The notes beneath the pieces were generated by a model that was given only the letters and a program-made list of their open reading frames with translations, did not search any database and was not told the DNA's origin. Positions 23,071 through 31,778 of a stretch of DNA of 34,123 bases are shown here, one piece after another. The DNA is from Oscillochloris sp. ZM17-4 (GTDB taxonomy: Bacteria; Chloroflexota; Chloroflexia; Chloroflexales; Chloroflexaceae). Within the stretch, counting starts at the first letter, position 1. Each line of letters starts with the position of its first letter. The position numbers were made by a program, and so were the translations under genes. The stretch covers positions 15,770-49,892 of the forward strand of contig NZ_JAIEWN010000022.1 in NCBI RefSeq assembly GCF_019599295.1, written 5' to 3'.

Positions 23071-24312
23071 CTAAATAAGGTGCAGCTCGGTCTGCCGGCC
23101 GTCGAGCCAGGAGACCACCCCGCCGCTGAGCAGCGCGTCCTCCTCCAGGGCGACCCGCACCTCCTGATCATCCCACTCGGGCAGCGCGCACGTCACATTC
23201 AGCTCGATCGAGTAGGCCGTGCGGTCATAGAGCGGGTAGTCGCCGTTGCCGGGCACGCCGCCCTGCTGATCCCAGAGGCCGATGGTGGGGCCTGCGGCGT
23301 GGCCGTGGTAGCCCAGCGGGTGCGTGTAGATGCTCGGGCTGAGGCCGGCCGCGCGGGCCTGCCCCAGGGCGTCGCGCAGCACCGTATTGCCCGTGCGGCC
23401 AACCTTCATCGCGCCGATCAGGATGTCCTGGAGCCGGTTGCCCTCGGCCAGGGCGTGGCGCAGGCCCGTCGGCGCAGCGGCCTCGCCCGCGCGCAGGACG
23501 TAGGCGTGCTGCTGCTGATCGGTGCAGAGGCCCATGTAGGCGAAGCCGACATCGCAGTGCAGCAAGTCGCCGGGCATGATCACGCTGCGCCGCTCCTCGG
23601 CGTCGTAGCGCTGTCCGGGCGCCTGGATCTCGACCGTCGGGTGGAACCAGGCCCGCAGCCCGGCATCGTGCATGGTCTGGCGCATCCACCAGACCACGTC
23701 ATCGGTGGTGGTCTCACCGGGGGTGATAACCTCGCGCGAGAAGGCGCGGGCGATCAGGTTGTGGCCCATGGCGATGATCGGCGTGTAGGCGCTGATCTCG
23801 GCGGGGGTGCGCGTCTCCAGCCAGCCGACGGCGGCGGCCTCGGCGGAAACCAGGCGCGCGGCGTACTGCGGGCCGAGGGCGGCCAGCAGGCGCTCGTGCT
23901 CGTGGTGGCTCAGCCCATCGCCGAAGGCGAAGGTCTCCGAGACATTCACCCCGATCCGCTGGGGGTCGCGCTCGGCGACGATCCGGGCCAGGCAGGCGTC
24001 CTGCGACTCAGCATCGGGGTCCCAGGCCCGCTGGTAGTACGCGCCGTGGCCATAGCGGTCGAGGGTCAGCCGCTCGACCGTGCCGTCGGGGCGGCGGGCG
24101 AAGCAGAGGATCGTGCGACGGCGGGCGGACATGGCCGGCTCGGGCAGCAGCGACATGATCACCGGGTCCTCGTTATACTCGCGGGCGATCACCAGCCACA
24201 TATCGAGGCCGGCGCGCGCAAGGACGGCGGGGATGACGGTGTCGAGCCGCTCGCCAAGCCAGATGTTGCGCACCTCGGCCTGGATGCGCAGGGGCAGGGT
24301 GGTGAGGGACAT
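23071..24312 (-). CDS. M24 family metallopeptidase (Xaa-Pro dipeptidase/aminopeptidase type)
   Basis: 413 aa from the ATG at 24312 with AAGGAG 5 bp upstream; a longer open frame continues through the repeat and over the opposite-strand glycosidase and is not real. An N-terminal creatinase-like domain (about 1-165) is followed by the pita-bread catalytic domain with the five metal-ligand positions visible: D254 (L-H-C-D-V-G-F), D265 (C-T-D), H336 or H338 (L-G-Y-H-G-H-A-A-G-P), E370 (S-I-E-L-N) and E390 (L-E-E-D). Cytoplasmic; likely cleaves X-Pro dipeptides or short peptides. Divergent from the GH1 gene, with a large repeat between. Confidence 0.9.
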   Translation of the reverse strand: MSLTTLPLRIQAEVRNIWLGERLDTVIPAVLARAGLDMWLVIAREYNEDPVIMSLLPEPAMSARRRTILCFARRPDGTVERLTLDRYGHGAYYQRAWDPDAESQDACLARIVAERDPQRIGVNVSETFAFGDGLSHHEHERLLAALGPQYAARLVSAEAAAVGWLETRTPAEISAYTPIIAMGHNLIARAFSREVITPGETTTDDVVWWMRQTMHDAGLRAWFHPTVEIQAPGQRYDAEERRSVIMPGDLLHCDVGFAYMGLCTDQQQHAYVLRAGEAAAPTGLRHALAEGNRLQDILIGAMKVGRTGNTVLRDALGQARAAGLSPSIYTHPLGYHGHAAGPTIGLWDQQGGVPGNGDYPLYDRTAYSIELNVTCALPEWDDQEVRVALEEDALLSGGVVSWLDGRQTELHLI

Positions 24313-24327
24313 GGGGGCTCCTTGAGA

Positions 24328-24426
24328 ATTGCAGATTGCAGATTGCAGATTGTAGATTGTAGCGTGCAATCTGCAATCTGCAATCTGCAATCTGCAATCT
24401 GCAATCTGCAATCTGCAATCTGCAAT
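24328..24426. repeat. 7-bp-period (CTGCAAT) array in the divergent promoter region
   Basis: About four GATTGCA-type units (two altered to GATTGTA) face about nine CTGCAAT units, so the array folds into a long hairpin with unequal arms. It occupies most of the gap between the M24 and GH1 genes and must overlap their promoters. Confidence 0.92.
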
Positions 24427-24465
24427 GTATAATGCCTGCGGCAAACGCATGCACCAGGGGCATCT

Positions 24466-25809
24466 ATGAGCAACGACATCCGCTTCCCTCCCGGCTTCCT
24501 CTGGGGCGCGGCGACGGCGGCATACCAGATCGAGGGTGCCTGGGACGAGGGCGGCAAGGGCGAGAGCATCTGGGACCGCTTTGTGCGCCGGCCGGGGGTT
24601 ATCGCCGACGGCACCAGCGGCGACATGGCCTGCGACCACTACCACCGCTACGCGGAGGATGTGGGGCACATGGCAGAGATGGGCCTGGGAGCCTACCGCT
24701 TCAGCATCGCATGGCCGCGCATCTTCCCGAGCGGCGGCGGGCGGCCGAACCAGGCCGGGCTCGACTTCTATCGGCGCCTGGTCGCCGCCCTGCGCGACAA
24801 GGGCATCGTCCCGATGGCGACGCTCTACCACTGGGATCTGCCGCAGGCGCTGGAGGACAGGGGCGGCTGGGTGAACCGGGACACGGCCCTGCGCTTCGCC
24901 GAGTACGCCAGCGTTATGTTCAGCGCCCTGGGCGCGGAGGTGCCGCTCTGGGCCACCCATAACGAGCCCTTCATCCAGGCCTTCTACGGCTACGGCAACG
25001 GCGAGAACGCGCCCGGCCGGCGCAGCCCCTGGGCCATCCTGCCGGCGGGCCACCACCTGCTGCTCTCGCACGGCATGGCGGTGGACGCCTTCCGCGCCGC
25101 GCGCATCCCCGGCGCGCAGGTCGGCGTCGTGCTGATGATCTGGCCACACCACCCGGCCTCTGATCGCCCGGCCGACGTGGCCGCCGCCCGGCGGGTCGAC
25201 GGGGCGATGAACCGCATGTTCCTGGAGCCGATCTTCCGCGGGCGCTACCCCGAGGACGTGCTGCGCCACTTCGCGCGGCGCCTGATGCGCCCGCCCGTCC
25301 GCCCCGGCGACATGGAGCTGATCAGCCGGCCGATCGACTTCCTCGGCGTGAACACCTACACCCGGCTGACCCACGCCGCCGACTGGCGCGACCCGCTGGC
25401 CGGGGCGCGGCAGGTGCCGCCGCGCGGCCCGACCACGGCGATGGGCTGGGAGATCTACCCGGACTGTGTCGTGGAGGCGCTGGCCAAGGCCCGCGAGTTC
25501 GCCGACGTGCCGCTCTACATCACCGAGAACGGCGCGGCCTTCGACGATCTGGTCGGGCCGGACGGCCAGATCGTCGACGCGGCGCGAGTAGACTACCTGC
25601 GGGCGCACATCGCGGCGGCGCGGCGGGCGATCGACGCGGGGGCCGACCTGCGGGGCTACTTCGTCTGGTCGCTCATGGACAACTTCGAGTGGGCGCAGGG
25701 CTGCGCGAAGCGCTTCGGGCTGATCCACACCGACTACGCGACCCAGCGGCGCACCTGGAAGGCCAGCGCGCACTTCTTCCGCGAGGTGATCGCGCGCAAC
25801 GGGCTGTGA
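24466..25809 (+). CDS. GH1 family beta-glycosidase
   Basis: 447 aa, the normal length of bacterial GH1 beta-glucosidases. N-terminal F-P-x-G-F-L-W-G-A-A-T-A-A-Y-Q-I-E-G signature; acid/base E167 in T-H-N-E-P; nucleophile E354 in Y-I-T-E-N-G; the late W-S-L-M-D-N-F-E-W motif that lines the sugar site. No signal peptide, so cytoplasmic hydrolysis of imported beta-glucosides or galactosides. The transporter gene begins 5 bp after its stop, suggesting coupled expression with sugar uptake. Confidence 0.96.
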   Translation: MSNDIRFPPGFLWGAATAAYQIEGAWDEGGKGESIWDRFVRRPGVIADGTSGDMACDHYHRYAEDVGHMAEMGLGAYRFSIAWPRIFPSGGGRPNQAGLDFYRRLVAALRDKGIVPMATLYHWDLPQALEDRGGWVNRDTALRFAEYASVMFSALGAEVPLWATHNEPFIQAFYGYGNGENAPGRRSPWAILPAGHHLLLSHGMAVDAFRAARIPGAQVGVVLMIWPHHPASDRPADVAAARRVDGAMNRMFLEPIFRGRYPEDVLRHFARRLMRPPVRPGDMELISRPIDFLGVNTYTRLTHAADWRDPLAGARQVPPRGPTTAMGWEIYPDCVVEALAKAREFADVPLYITENGAAFDDLVGPDGQIVDAARVDYLRAHIAAARRAIDAGADLRGYFVWSLMDNFEWAQGCAKRFGLIHTDYATQRRTWKASAHFFREVIARNGL

Positions 25810-25814
25810 TGTAG

Positions 25815-27092
25815 ATGATGTCAAATTTCAGCCGTCCGGCCCGGCTCTACCTCACCCACGTCGCCCTGCTCACCTTCGGCATCTCGATCAGCGGGATCTT
25901 CTTCAACCTGGCGCTGGTATCGCTCGGCTACGACCAGCGCACGCTGCGGCTGCCGCTGCTGGGCGAGCTCTCGCTGCTGGGCGTGCTGAACAGCCTGCCG
26001 GTGCTGGCGGCCGCGCTGAGCAGCCTGCCGCTCTGGTGGCTGGTGGGCCGGGTGGGGCTGCGGGCCTCGCTGATCATCGCCGCCGGCCTGGCCAGCATCC
26101 CGCTGCTCAGCGTGGCCCTCTGGCCAGAGCCGCTGCCGCTCCTAGTCGGCACGGCCATCGGCGGCCCGGCGGCGGTGCTCTTCCAGGTCAGCGCGGCCCC
26201 ACTGATGATGCGGGCCAGCGGGGCGCAGGGCCGCGACCTGCTCTTCAGCGTCAGCTTCGGGCTGAGCATCGGCGTGGCGGGGCTGGGCAGCCTGGTGGGC
26301 GGGCTGATGCCGGGGCTGGCCGCGCGCCTGCTGGAGGTCGCCCCGCAGAGCGCCGGGGCCTACCGGGCCACCTTCGCGATCTCGGCGCTGGTGGTGCTAG
26401 CCTCGGCCGCGCCGCTGCTGGCGCTGCGCGTGCCGCCGGCGGCGGGCGCGGGGGGCGACGCGGCGCCGATCGGCGGCCTGCTGCGCGAGCTGCTGGCGCG
26501 GCCGTGGGGCACCCTGCGCTTCCTGATCTCGCCGCTGCTGATCTCCTGCGGCGCGGCCCTGCTCATCCCCTACCTGAGCCTCTACTTCCGCCTGCGCTAC
26601 GGCGCGCCCGACGCGGCCCTGGGACTGATCTTCGCCGCCGTGGATGTGGCCACCGGGGCAGCCACACTGCTCGCCCCCCAGCTCTCCGCGCGCCTGGGCA
26701 GGCCAGCCAGCGTCGTGCTCACCCAGGCTATCGCCACCCCCTGCCTGCTACTGCTCGGCATGGCCCCCGCCCTCTGGATGGCATCTTCCGTCGCCATCGT
26801 GCGCGGAGCCCTGATGAACATGGCCGCGCCGCTCTACGAGGCCCACGCCATGGAGCAGACCCCCGAGGCCGCCCGGCCGCTGGTGATCGGGCTGATCAGC
26901 GGGGCCTACTCGGCCGGCTACATCATCGGCCCCACCGTCAGCGCTGAGGTGCAGCGGTCCTACGGCTTCGCGCCCCTCTTCGCCGCCACCGCCGCATGCT
27001 ACTGCCTGGCCGCCCTCGCCAACTACCTGATCTTTGTCCGGCCTGGGGCCAGGCCGGGGGCCGAGCGCGGGAGCCCGGCGAGCGGGGTATAA
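25815..27092 (+). CDS. Major facilitator superfamily transporter
   Basis: 425 aa, about 12 hydrophobic segments and a central cytoplasmic loop (about 205-235). The start at tandem ATGs lies 5 bp after the GH1 stop. It resembles MFS proteins of the sugar/drug-efflux type. Substrate cannot be read from the sequence; linkage to the glycosidase suggests a glycoside or oligosaccharide. The C-terminal tail is G/P/R-rich and disordered. Confidence 0.88.
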   Translation: MMSNFSRPARLYLTHVALLTFGISISGIFFNLALVSLGYDQRTLRLPLLGELSLLGVLNSLPVLAAALSSLPLWWLVGRVGLRASLIIAAGLASIPLLSVALWPEPLPLLVGTAIGGPAAVLFQVSAAPLMMRASGAQGRDLLFSVSFGLSIGVAGLGSLVGGLMPGLAARLLEVAPQSAGAYRATFAISALVVLASAAPLLALRVPPAAGAGGDAAPIGGLLRELLARPWGTLRFLISPLLISCGAALLIPYLSLYFRLRYGAPDAALGLIFAAVDVATGAATLLAPQLSARLGRPASVVLTQAIATPCLLLLGMAPALWMASSVAIVRGALMNMAAPLYEAHAMEQTPEAARPLVIGLISGAYSAGYIIGPTVSAEVQRSYGFAPLFAATAACYCLAALANYLIFVRPGARPGAERGSPASGV

Positions 27093-27143
27093 TGCCCCTG
27101 CGCCGCCAGGAACGCACTCGCCGTACACCCAGAAGGAGCCGCG

Positions 27144-28226
27144 ATGGCCGGGGTCGTGCTCTACATCTTCACGCTGCTGATCGAGTCGATCAGCGTGGTC
27201 GTGCGCTTCGGGATCGTGAGCGGGCTGGTCAGGCTGCTCGCCGGGGGCACCGCGGGGATTGTGGCGGGGGCCGTCGCCGGGCTCGGGCCGGTCATCTACT
27301 CGCTGCTCGCCCAGGTCCGCGCCAGGGGCGTGCCCTTCCCCAGGCACGTCTTCGCCGTGGACATCGAGGGGCTCAACGCGGCCATCTCCGGGCGGACGAT
27401 GTACATCTACCGCGAGCTGTTCGACAGCCGCTACCTGACCGGGGTGGTGGCCCACGAGCTCGGCCACTTTAACAGCATGGACGGCCGGCTGATGCTCGGC
27501 ATCCGCGCCCTGACGATCCCCGGCGGGTTCTTCATCGCCTACCTGCTGCTCGGCCTGCTGCGCTGGGTGGCCTACGGCATCTCTACGGTGCTGGTGGCGT
27601 TTCTCGTCGTCGTCTTCGCCTTCCTCCGCATCAACCTCAGCGGGCTGGCCGGCCCGCTCTTCGGGATCAGCCTCCAGATCACGCGCATGACGATCATCTT
27701 CGCCGTCGGCGGGGTCGGCCCGGCGCTGCTCGGATCGATCTGGCGATCCTACTTTATCGAGCGCGAGTTCGCCGCCGACGCCTTCGCCGGCCGGCTGGGC
27801 TACGCCTACGACCTGCTCGACTTCTTTGAGACGGAGGTGCTGAGCGATGTGAGCATCCCATGGTACGAGCAGCCGACCCACCCGACCACCACGCGGCGGG
27901 TGGTGAACCTGGAGCAGGTGGCGGCCAGCTTCCCGCAGGCCCGCGCCCGCCCGCAGGGCGCCCGCCGCCCGCCGCCCAGCCCCGCGCCTGAGCGATCGGC
28001 GCCCACCGGCGCGCAGCCGTCCGCCGCCGCCCGCCCCCAGGCCCGCGATCTGCGGGCGGCCCGCTCGGCCCGCCGGCCCTGGCCGATCATCGCCGGCGTC
28101 GGTCTGCTGGCCGCCGCCATCCTGATCGTCGCGCTGCTTTCCGGCGCCCCGCCCGCCCGCCCCGCCGACGCCTACCGGCCGACGCCGGGGCCGACGCCGA
28201 CGCTGGGGATATCACTGAGTCACTGA
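27144..28226 (+). CDS. M48 family (HtpX-like) membrane zinc protease
   Basis: 360 aa with AAGGAG before the ATG. N-terminal hydrophobic segments (about 5-55), then V-V-A-H-E-L-G-H (H104, E105, H108), two more membrane segments (about 127-160), and the third zinc ligand in R-E-F-A-A-D (E208). A Pro/Ala/Arg-rich linker (about 265-305) leads to an extra transmembrane helix (about 312-330), an addition beyond standard HtpX. Membrane-protein quality control is the usual role. The final codons (I-S-L-S-H-stop) lie in the 81-bp tandem repeat that follows, so the C-terminus has probably been set by the repeat. Confidence 0.9.
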   Translation: MAGVVLYIFTLLIESISVVVRFGIVSGLVRLLAGGTAGIVAGAVAGLGPVIYSLLAQVRARGVPFPRHVFAVDIEGLNAAISGRTMYIYRELFDSRYLTGVVAHELGHFNSMDGRLMLGIRALTIPGGFFIAYLLLGLLRWVAYGISTVLVAFLVVVFAFLRINLSGLAGPLFGISLQITRMTIIFAVGGVGPALLGSIWRSYFIEREFAADAFAGRLGYAYDLLDFFETEVLSDVSIPWYEQPTHPTTTRRVVNLEQVAASFPQARARPQGARRPPPSPAPERSAPTGAQPSAAARPQARDLRAARSARRPWPIIAGVGLLAAAILIVALLSGAPPARPADAYRPTPGPTPTLGISLSH

Positions 28227-28455
28227 GGCGCTGAGGTGCTGAGGGACTGAGGCGTTGAGAGACCAATCTCAGTTTGCCAGGCGCTTGATCTCAAACTGAG
28301 TCACTGAATCACTGAGGCGCTGAGGGACTGAGGCGCTGAGGGACCAATCTCAGTTTGCCAGGCGCTTGATCTCAAACTGAGTCACTGAATCACTGAGGCG
28401 CTGAGGGACTGAGGCGCTGAGGGACCAATCTCAGTTTGCCAGGCGCTTGATCTCA
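28213..28455. repeat. Three 81-bp tandem units containing the 3' end of the GxxExxY gene
   Basis: The word GACCAATCTCAGTTTGCCAG starts at 28261, 28342 and 28423, an exact 81-bp period. The last unit includes the real C-terminal codons (E-I-K-R-L-A-N-stop) of the minus-strand gene; the others are copies of that end. The other half of the unit is a run of CACTGAGGCGCTGAGG-type words, which also form the stop of the M48 gene. Confidence 0.93.
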
Positions 28456-28829
28456 AGCCGGGCGGCGCCGAAGTTGATCAGCAGCCCAACCTTATACCCG
28501 GACGCCTTGAGGTAGGAGAGCGCCTGGACGTGATGAACTGGCTCAAGCTGCCCGCGCGCCTTGATCTCCAACATAACATCCTCGATCACAAAGTCCACCC
28601 GCTTACGCCCGAGCAAACGACCCTTGTAGCGCACATCAATCCAGACCTCGCGAGCGAACTCTAGGCCGAACCCCGGCAGCTCCATAGCCAACGCGCGCTG
28701 GTAGAACACCTCCTCGAAGCCTGGCCCCAGCGTGCGATGCACAGCGAGCGCCGCCGCGATGATCTGTGCGGTTGTCTCGGAGGACGGGTAGGCCGGGTCA
28801 ACAAAAGAGCGGTCAGCAGTTCCGGTCAT
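28431..28829 (-). CDS. GxxExxY family protein (PD-(D/E)XK-like fold)
   Basis: 132 aa. The family motif is G37-F-E-E40-V-F-Y43. A nuclease-like core follows: V-D-F-V-I (D79) and L-E-I-K (E88, K90). This small family is common in Chloroflexota and other environmental bacteria; its biological role is not established and it may bind or cut nucleic acid. No partner gene lies next to it. Its last codons are part of the 81-bp repeat. Confidence 0.9.
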   Translation of the reverse strand: MTGTADRSFVDPAYPSSETTAQIIAAALAVHRTLGPGFEEVFYQRALAMELPGFGLEFAREVWIDVRYKGRLLGRKRVDFVIEDVMLEIKARGQLEPVHHVQALSYLKASGYKVGLLINFGAARLEIKRLAN

Positions 28830-28895
28830 AGCTCGTGCTCCTGCGCTATCGATGCTTCCCTACGTACACCGATCAGGCCGGGCAAAAGACACGTA

Positions 28896-29054
28896 TCACT
28901 GAGGCGCTGAGGGTGTGAGGCACTGAGCCACTGAGCGTTCACTCCCTCAGTGCCTCACACCCTCAGCGCCTCAGTGATCCCGGAGCCACGGAAGCACTGA
29001 GCCACTGAGCGTTCACTCCCTCAGTGCCTCACACCCTCAGCGCCTCAGTGATCC
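28896..29054. repeat. 74-bp direct repeat plus 32-bp perfect hairpin at a nuclease gene 3' end
   Basis: A 60-bp block occurs at 28921-28980 and 28995-29054. Arms 28896-28927 and 28946-28977 are exact complements with an 18-base loop. The 29029-29054 part encodes the C-terminus (W-I-T-E-A-L-R-V-stop) of the nuclease-like gene. It shares the word TCACTGAGGCGCTGAGG with the 81-bp array. Confidence 0.93.
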
Positions 29055-30555
29055 ACGCCGCCAGCTCCCCATCATCGCCGGGCAGCAGGGGTAGGGCAGC
29101 GACTCCACTCGGGTAGATCTCGGCAGCCCCCAAGCCAGGGTAGAGCAGGGCCACGGCCACCGCCGCCCGCGCCCCGTCGGCCGCGCCGATGCTGCCCAGG
29201 TAGCTGTAGGCGTCGGCCAGGGCGTCCTCGGGCACGCCGCCGGAGGCGTCCAGCCGGTACTTTGCGTCGAGCATGACGACCTGCGGCGGCGCATCGGGCC
29301 GGCGGATCTCCAGGGACAGGTCAGGCACGCGGGTGTGCCGGTCGAGCGAGCGCAGCGGCGCGCCGCCGGGCGCGTAGCGGGCCTGGTAGCGCAGGGCCAG
29401 CCGCGCGCCCGCCGCGCCCTCCAGCTCAAGCAGCGCGCCGCCCTCGGCCAGGCGCAGCCCCCATGCCATGTCGTCGTCGTCGTCCTGGCGCGCCAAATCC
29501 TGCGCGGCAAGGGTCAGGCCGGGCATGTCCAGCAGGGCCAGGGCCACCCTGGCCGCGCACCAGCGCTCGTAGAGCCTCGGCAGATCCTGCACGGGGATCG
29601 CCAGGGTCGCCGCATCCCACTGGACGAGCGGGCGGCGGCGCAGCAGCTGCCACATGCGGAAAACCGCGCGGTAGTCGGGGTCGCGCTGGAGCCGCGGGGT
29701 GGGGCCGGCGAACTGGCTGAGCGCGGCCACATCGGCGAGGAAGGGCCGCCCCCGCAGGCCGCGCAGCTGATCGACGGCGTCCGCGACCCGCCGCCGCGCC
29801 GGCTCGGGCAGGCCGGGCGTCGCCTGGAGCAGCGCCGCCCGCCGGGCCAGGGCGGCCAGCGCCCGCTTGAGCAGCCGGTTCTCGTAGGAGTCGTGGCTGG
29901 CGGCCGGGCGGCGCTCGGGGATGGCGGACAGCTGGCGCGCCTTCGCCGCCACGTCGCCAGACTCGCCAGCAAGGGCCGAGGCATCGATACGCGCCCGGTC
30001 GAGCGCCGAGAGGTCGCGGGCCTGACCGGGTTCCACCAGCTCCACCCCGGGGCGCAGGCGGTCGGGCGGGCGGCGGGCGATCCGCTCGGCGGCGGCCAGG
30101 AAGCGGTCGAGGTCGGGGCCGAGCAGGCCGGCCAGGTCCTCGGCAGGCGCGGGCGGGCCGGCGTCGGGCTCGGGCGACCATGCGCCGGGCGCGGCCCCGC
30201 CGCCGAGGGCGAAGACCAGCGCGCGCCCGAGGCGCTGGAGGTCATCGAGCAGGGCGCGGTAGCGATCCTCGTCGAGCTTGCGCGGGCGCACCCGCAGGGT
30301 CGCGCGCAGCTCCTCGGCGCGGCCGTCGGGCCACCCGGCGCGCAGCACCAGCGCGAAGCCGCCGACGCCGCCCTGGGCGACCCAGCGCCAGCGCCAGGCC
30401 GGGTCGCCCGGCCGCAAGAAGGGCTCCAGCTCGGCGTCGCCCAGCCACAGGCGCAGGGCAGCGCCCTCGGGCGGCAGGCAGGAGAGCTCGGCCGCCCGCC
30501 ACTCGTCGATGGCGGCGGCCGAGCCGAGCGGCTGGCCGTCGAGCAGGAGCTCCAT
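29029..30555 (-). CDS. DUF2357-like protein with PD-(D/E)XK nuclease core
   Basis: 508 aa from the ATG at 30555; the longer frame runs into a repeat and encodes repeat-derived residues. The N-terminal beta-rich half is followed by a helical middle with the conserved H-D-S-Y-E-N-R-L-L-K-R-A-L motif (about 245-257), and a C-terminal nuclease-like core: V-P-D-L-S-L-E-I (about 410-417) and V-M-L-D-A-K-Y-R (D430, K432). This matches the McrC/LlaJI-type restriction-endonuclease-like family. These usually pair with an McrB-like AAA+ GTPase, which is absent here, so it is an orphan or acts in trans. No obvious frameshift. Confidence 0.78.
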   Translation of the reverse strand: MELLLDGQPLGSAAAIDEWRAAELSCLPPEGAALRLWLGDAELEPFLRPGDPAWRWRWVAQGGVGGFALVLRAGWPDGRAEELRATLRVRPRKLDEDRYRALLDDLQRLGRALVFALGGGAAPGAWSPEPDAGPPAPAEDLAGLLGPDLDRFLAAAERIARRPPDRLRPGVELVEPGQARDLSALDRARIDASALAGESGDVAAKARQLSAIPERRPAASHDSYENRLLKRALAALARRAALLQATPGLPEPARRRVADAVDQLRGLRGRPFLADVAALSQFAGPTPRLQRDPDYRAVFRMWQLLRRRPLVQWDAATLAIPVQDLPRLYERWCAARVALALLDMPGLTLAAQDLARQDDDDDMAWGLRLAEGGALLELEGAAGARLALRYQARYAPGGAPLRSLDRHTRVPDLSLEIRRPDAPPQVVMLDAKYRLDASGGVPEDALADAYSYLGSIGAADGARAAVAVALLYPGLGAAEIYPSGVAALPLLPGDDGELAAWITEALRV

Positions 30556-30558
30556 AGC

Positions 30559-30630
30559 GATTGCAGATTGCAGATTGCAGATTGCAGATTGCAGGTTCAA
30601 TCTGCAATCTGCAATCTGCAATCTGCAATC
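30559..30630. repeat. 7-bp-period (GATTGCA) array with 33-bp perfect arms
   Basis: Arms 30559-30591 and 30598-30630 are exact complements around a 6-base loop. It fills the gap between the deoxyhypusine-synthase-like gene and the nuclease-like gene, 3 bp from each. Confidence 0.95.
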
Positions 30631-30632
30631 AA

Positions 30633-31709
30633 TTAGCCCAGGCGGGCCCGGTAGTCGGCGCTGATCTGCGCCAGCAGATCGTCGCGCCTATCGTAGAGCC
30701 GCTTGAGCGGGCGGGGCGGCGCGCTGGCCAGGGCGTAGCTGGCCAGGATGGGCAGGGCCACCGTGCTGTCCAGGTAGCAGACCACCGTGCCGGGGAGCTG
30801 GTCGGGGTCGATCTTGCCCCAGGTCATCGCCTCGGAGGGCGTGGCCCCCGAGAGGCCGCCGGTGTCGGGGCGGGCGTCGGTGAACTGGATGAAGTAGTCG
30901 TGGCCGGCCTCGTCGAGGCCGAGGATCTCCTGGATCTGCGGCTCGGTCTGGAGGATAAAGTTCTTCGGCGAGCCGCCGCCGACGATCACCACCGCGCTCT
31001 GGCCGCCGCGCTTCTTGGCGTCGTAGACGATCGCCGTGCTCTCGTTCACATCGCGCTCGACATCGAAGCGGCACCTGTTGCCCTCAAGGGCCAGGGCGGC
31101 CACATTCATGCCCAGGGTGCTGTCGCCCGGGCTGGATGTGTACATGGGCACGCCGCACTCGTGGGCCGCCGTGAGGATGCTCACATAGCCGCTGCCCAGG
31201 GCCTCCTCGCGGGCCTTGGTGTACTTGCCAAGCTTGTAGTGCAGCTCGGCGCTGCCCATCGTCATCTGGAACTCCTCGCCGCGCAGGCACTCGCGCACAA
31301 ACGCGTCGCTCTCCAGCAGCACGTCCTGATGGAAGAGGATATCGTAGATGCGGATGATCTTATTCTCGCGCAGCTCGATGTCGTTGGTGAAGGGCGTGCT
31401 GCCGAACAGCTCGAAGCCCAGCGAGCGGTGCATGTCGTGGTAGAGGTTGGCCCCCGTGCTCACCACCCAGTCGATCAGGCCGGCCCGGATCAGCGGCACG
31501 ATCGCCGCCGTGCCGATGCCGGTCGGCGTCAGCGCGCCGCTCAGGGTGACGCCGATCGTCACATCGGGCTGGGCGATCTTGCGGGCGAAGAGCTGGCAGG
31601 CCTCGCGCAGGCGGGCCGCGTTATAGGCGAACAGATAGGTATCGACCAGATCGACCACCCCGATATCGCCGCTCAGCGGGCGCGGGTCGAGCTTCACTCC
31701 GTAGGACAT
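30633..31709 (-). CDS. Deoxyhypusine synthase family protein (possible homospermidine synthase)
   Basis: 358 aa, full length for the family. Conserved blocks: T-L-S-G-A-L-T-P-T-G, D-W-V-V-S-T-G-A-N-L-Y-H-D, S-P-G-D-S-T-L-G-M-N, V-I-V-G-G-G-S-P-K-N-F (NAD site) and S-E-A-M-T-W-G-K-I with the catalytic-type lysine at K299. Bacteria lack eIF5A, the substrate of the eukaryotic enzyme. Some bacterial members instead make homospermidine from putrescine or spermidine with NAD. The intact lysine supports an active aminobutyl-transfer enzyme. Cytoplasmic. It lies 69 bp after corA in the same direction. Confidence 0.9.
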   Translation of the reverse strand: MSYGVKLDPRPLSGDIGVVDLVDTYLFAYNAARLREACQLFARKIAQPDVTIGVTLSGALTPTGIGTAAIVPLIRAGLIDWVVSTGANLYHDMHRSLGFELFGSTPFTNDIELRENKIIRIYDILFHQDVLLESDAFVRECLRGEEFQMTMGSAELHYKLGKYTKAREEALGSGYVSILTAAHECGVPMYTSSPGDSTLGMNVAALALEGNRCRFDVERDVNESTAIVYDAKKRGGQSAVVIVGGGSPKNFILQTEPQIQEILGLDEAGHDYFIQFTDARPDTGGLSGATPSEAMTWGKIDPDQLPGTVVCYLDSTVALPILASYALASAPPRPLKRLYDRRDDLLAQISADYRARLG

Positions 31710-31746
31710 CTCTCACTCCTCTCGCAAATGCAACATGCAACATGCA

Positions 31747-31762
31747 GCAAAAGAACTTTTGC
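31747..31762 (-). terminator. GCAAAAG-AA-CTTTTGC hairpin after corA
   Basis: Perfect 7-bp palindrome in the 69-bp gap between corA and the next gene, beside three ATGCAAC-type heptamers (31728-31746). Weak terminator or spacer element. Confidence 0.4.
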
Positions 31763-31778
31763 AGGTTGCATTATACCC

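Noticed and set aside
24313-25824. Upstream extension of the M24 peptidase frame across the repeat and the GH1 gene
   Set aside because: The extension is antisense to a clear GH1 enzyme, and the true ATG at 24312 has a strong ribosome-binding site.
28213-28455. CRISPR array
   Set aside because: The 81-bp units have no unique spacers and include a gene end; no cas genes are present. The 39-bp and 7-bp arrays were rejected for the same reason.
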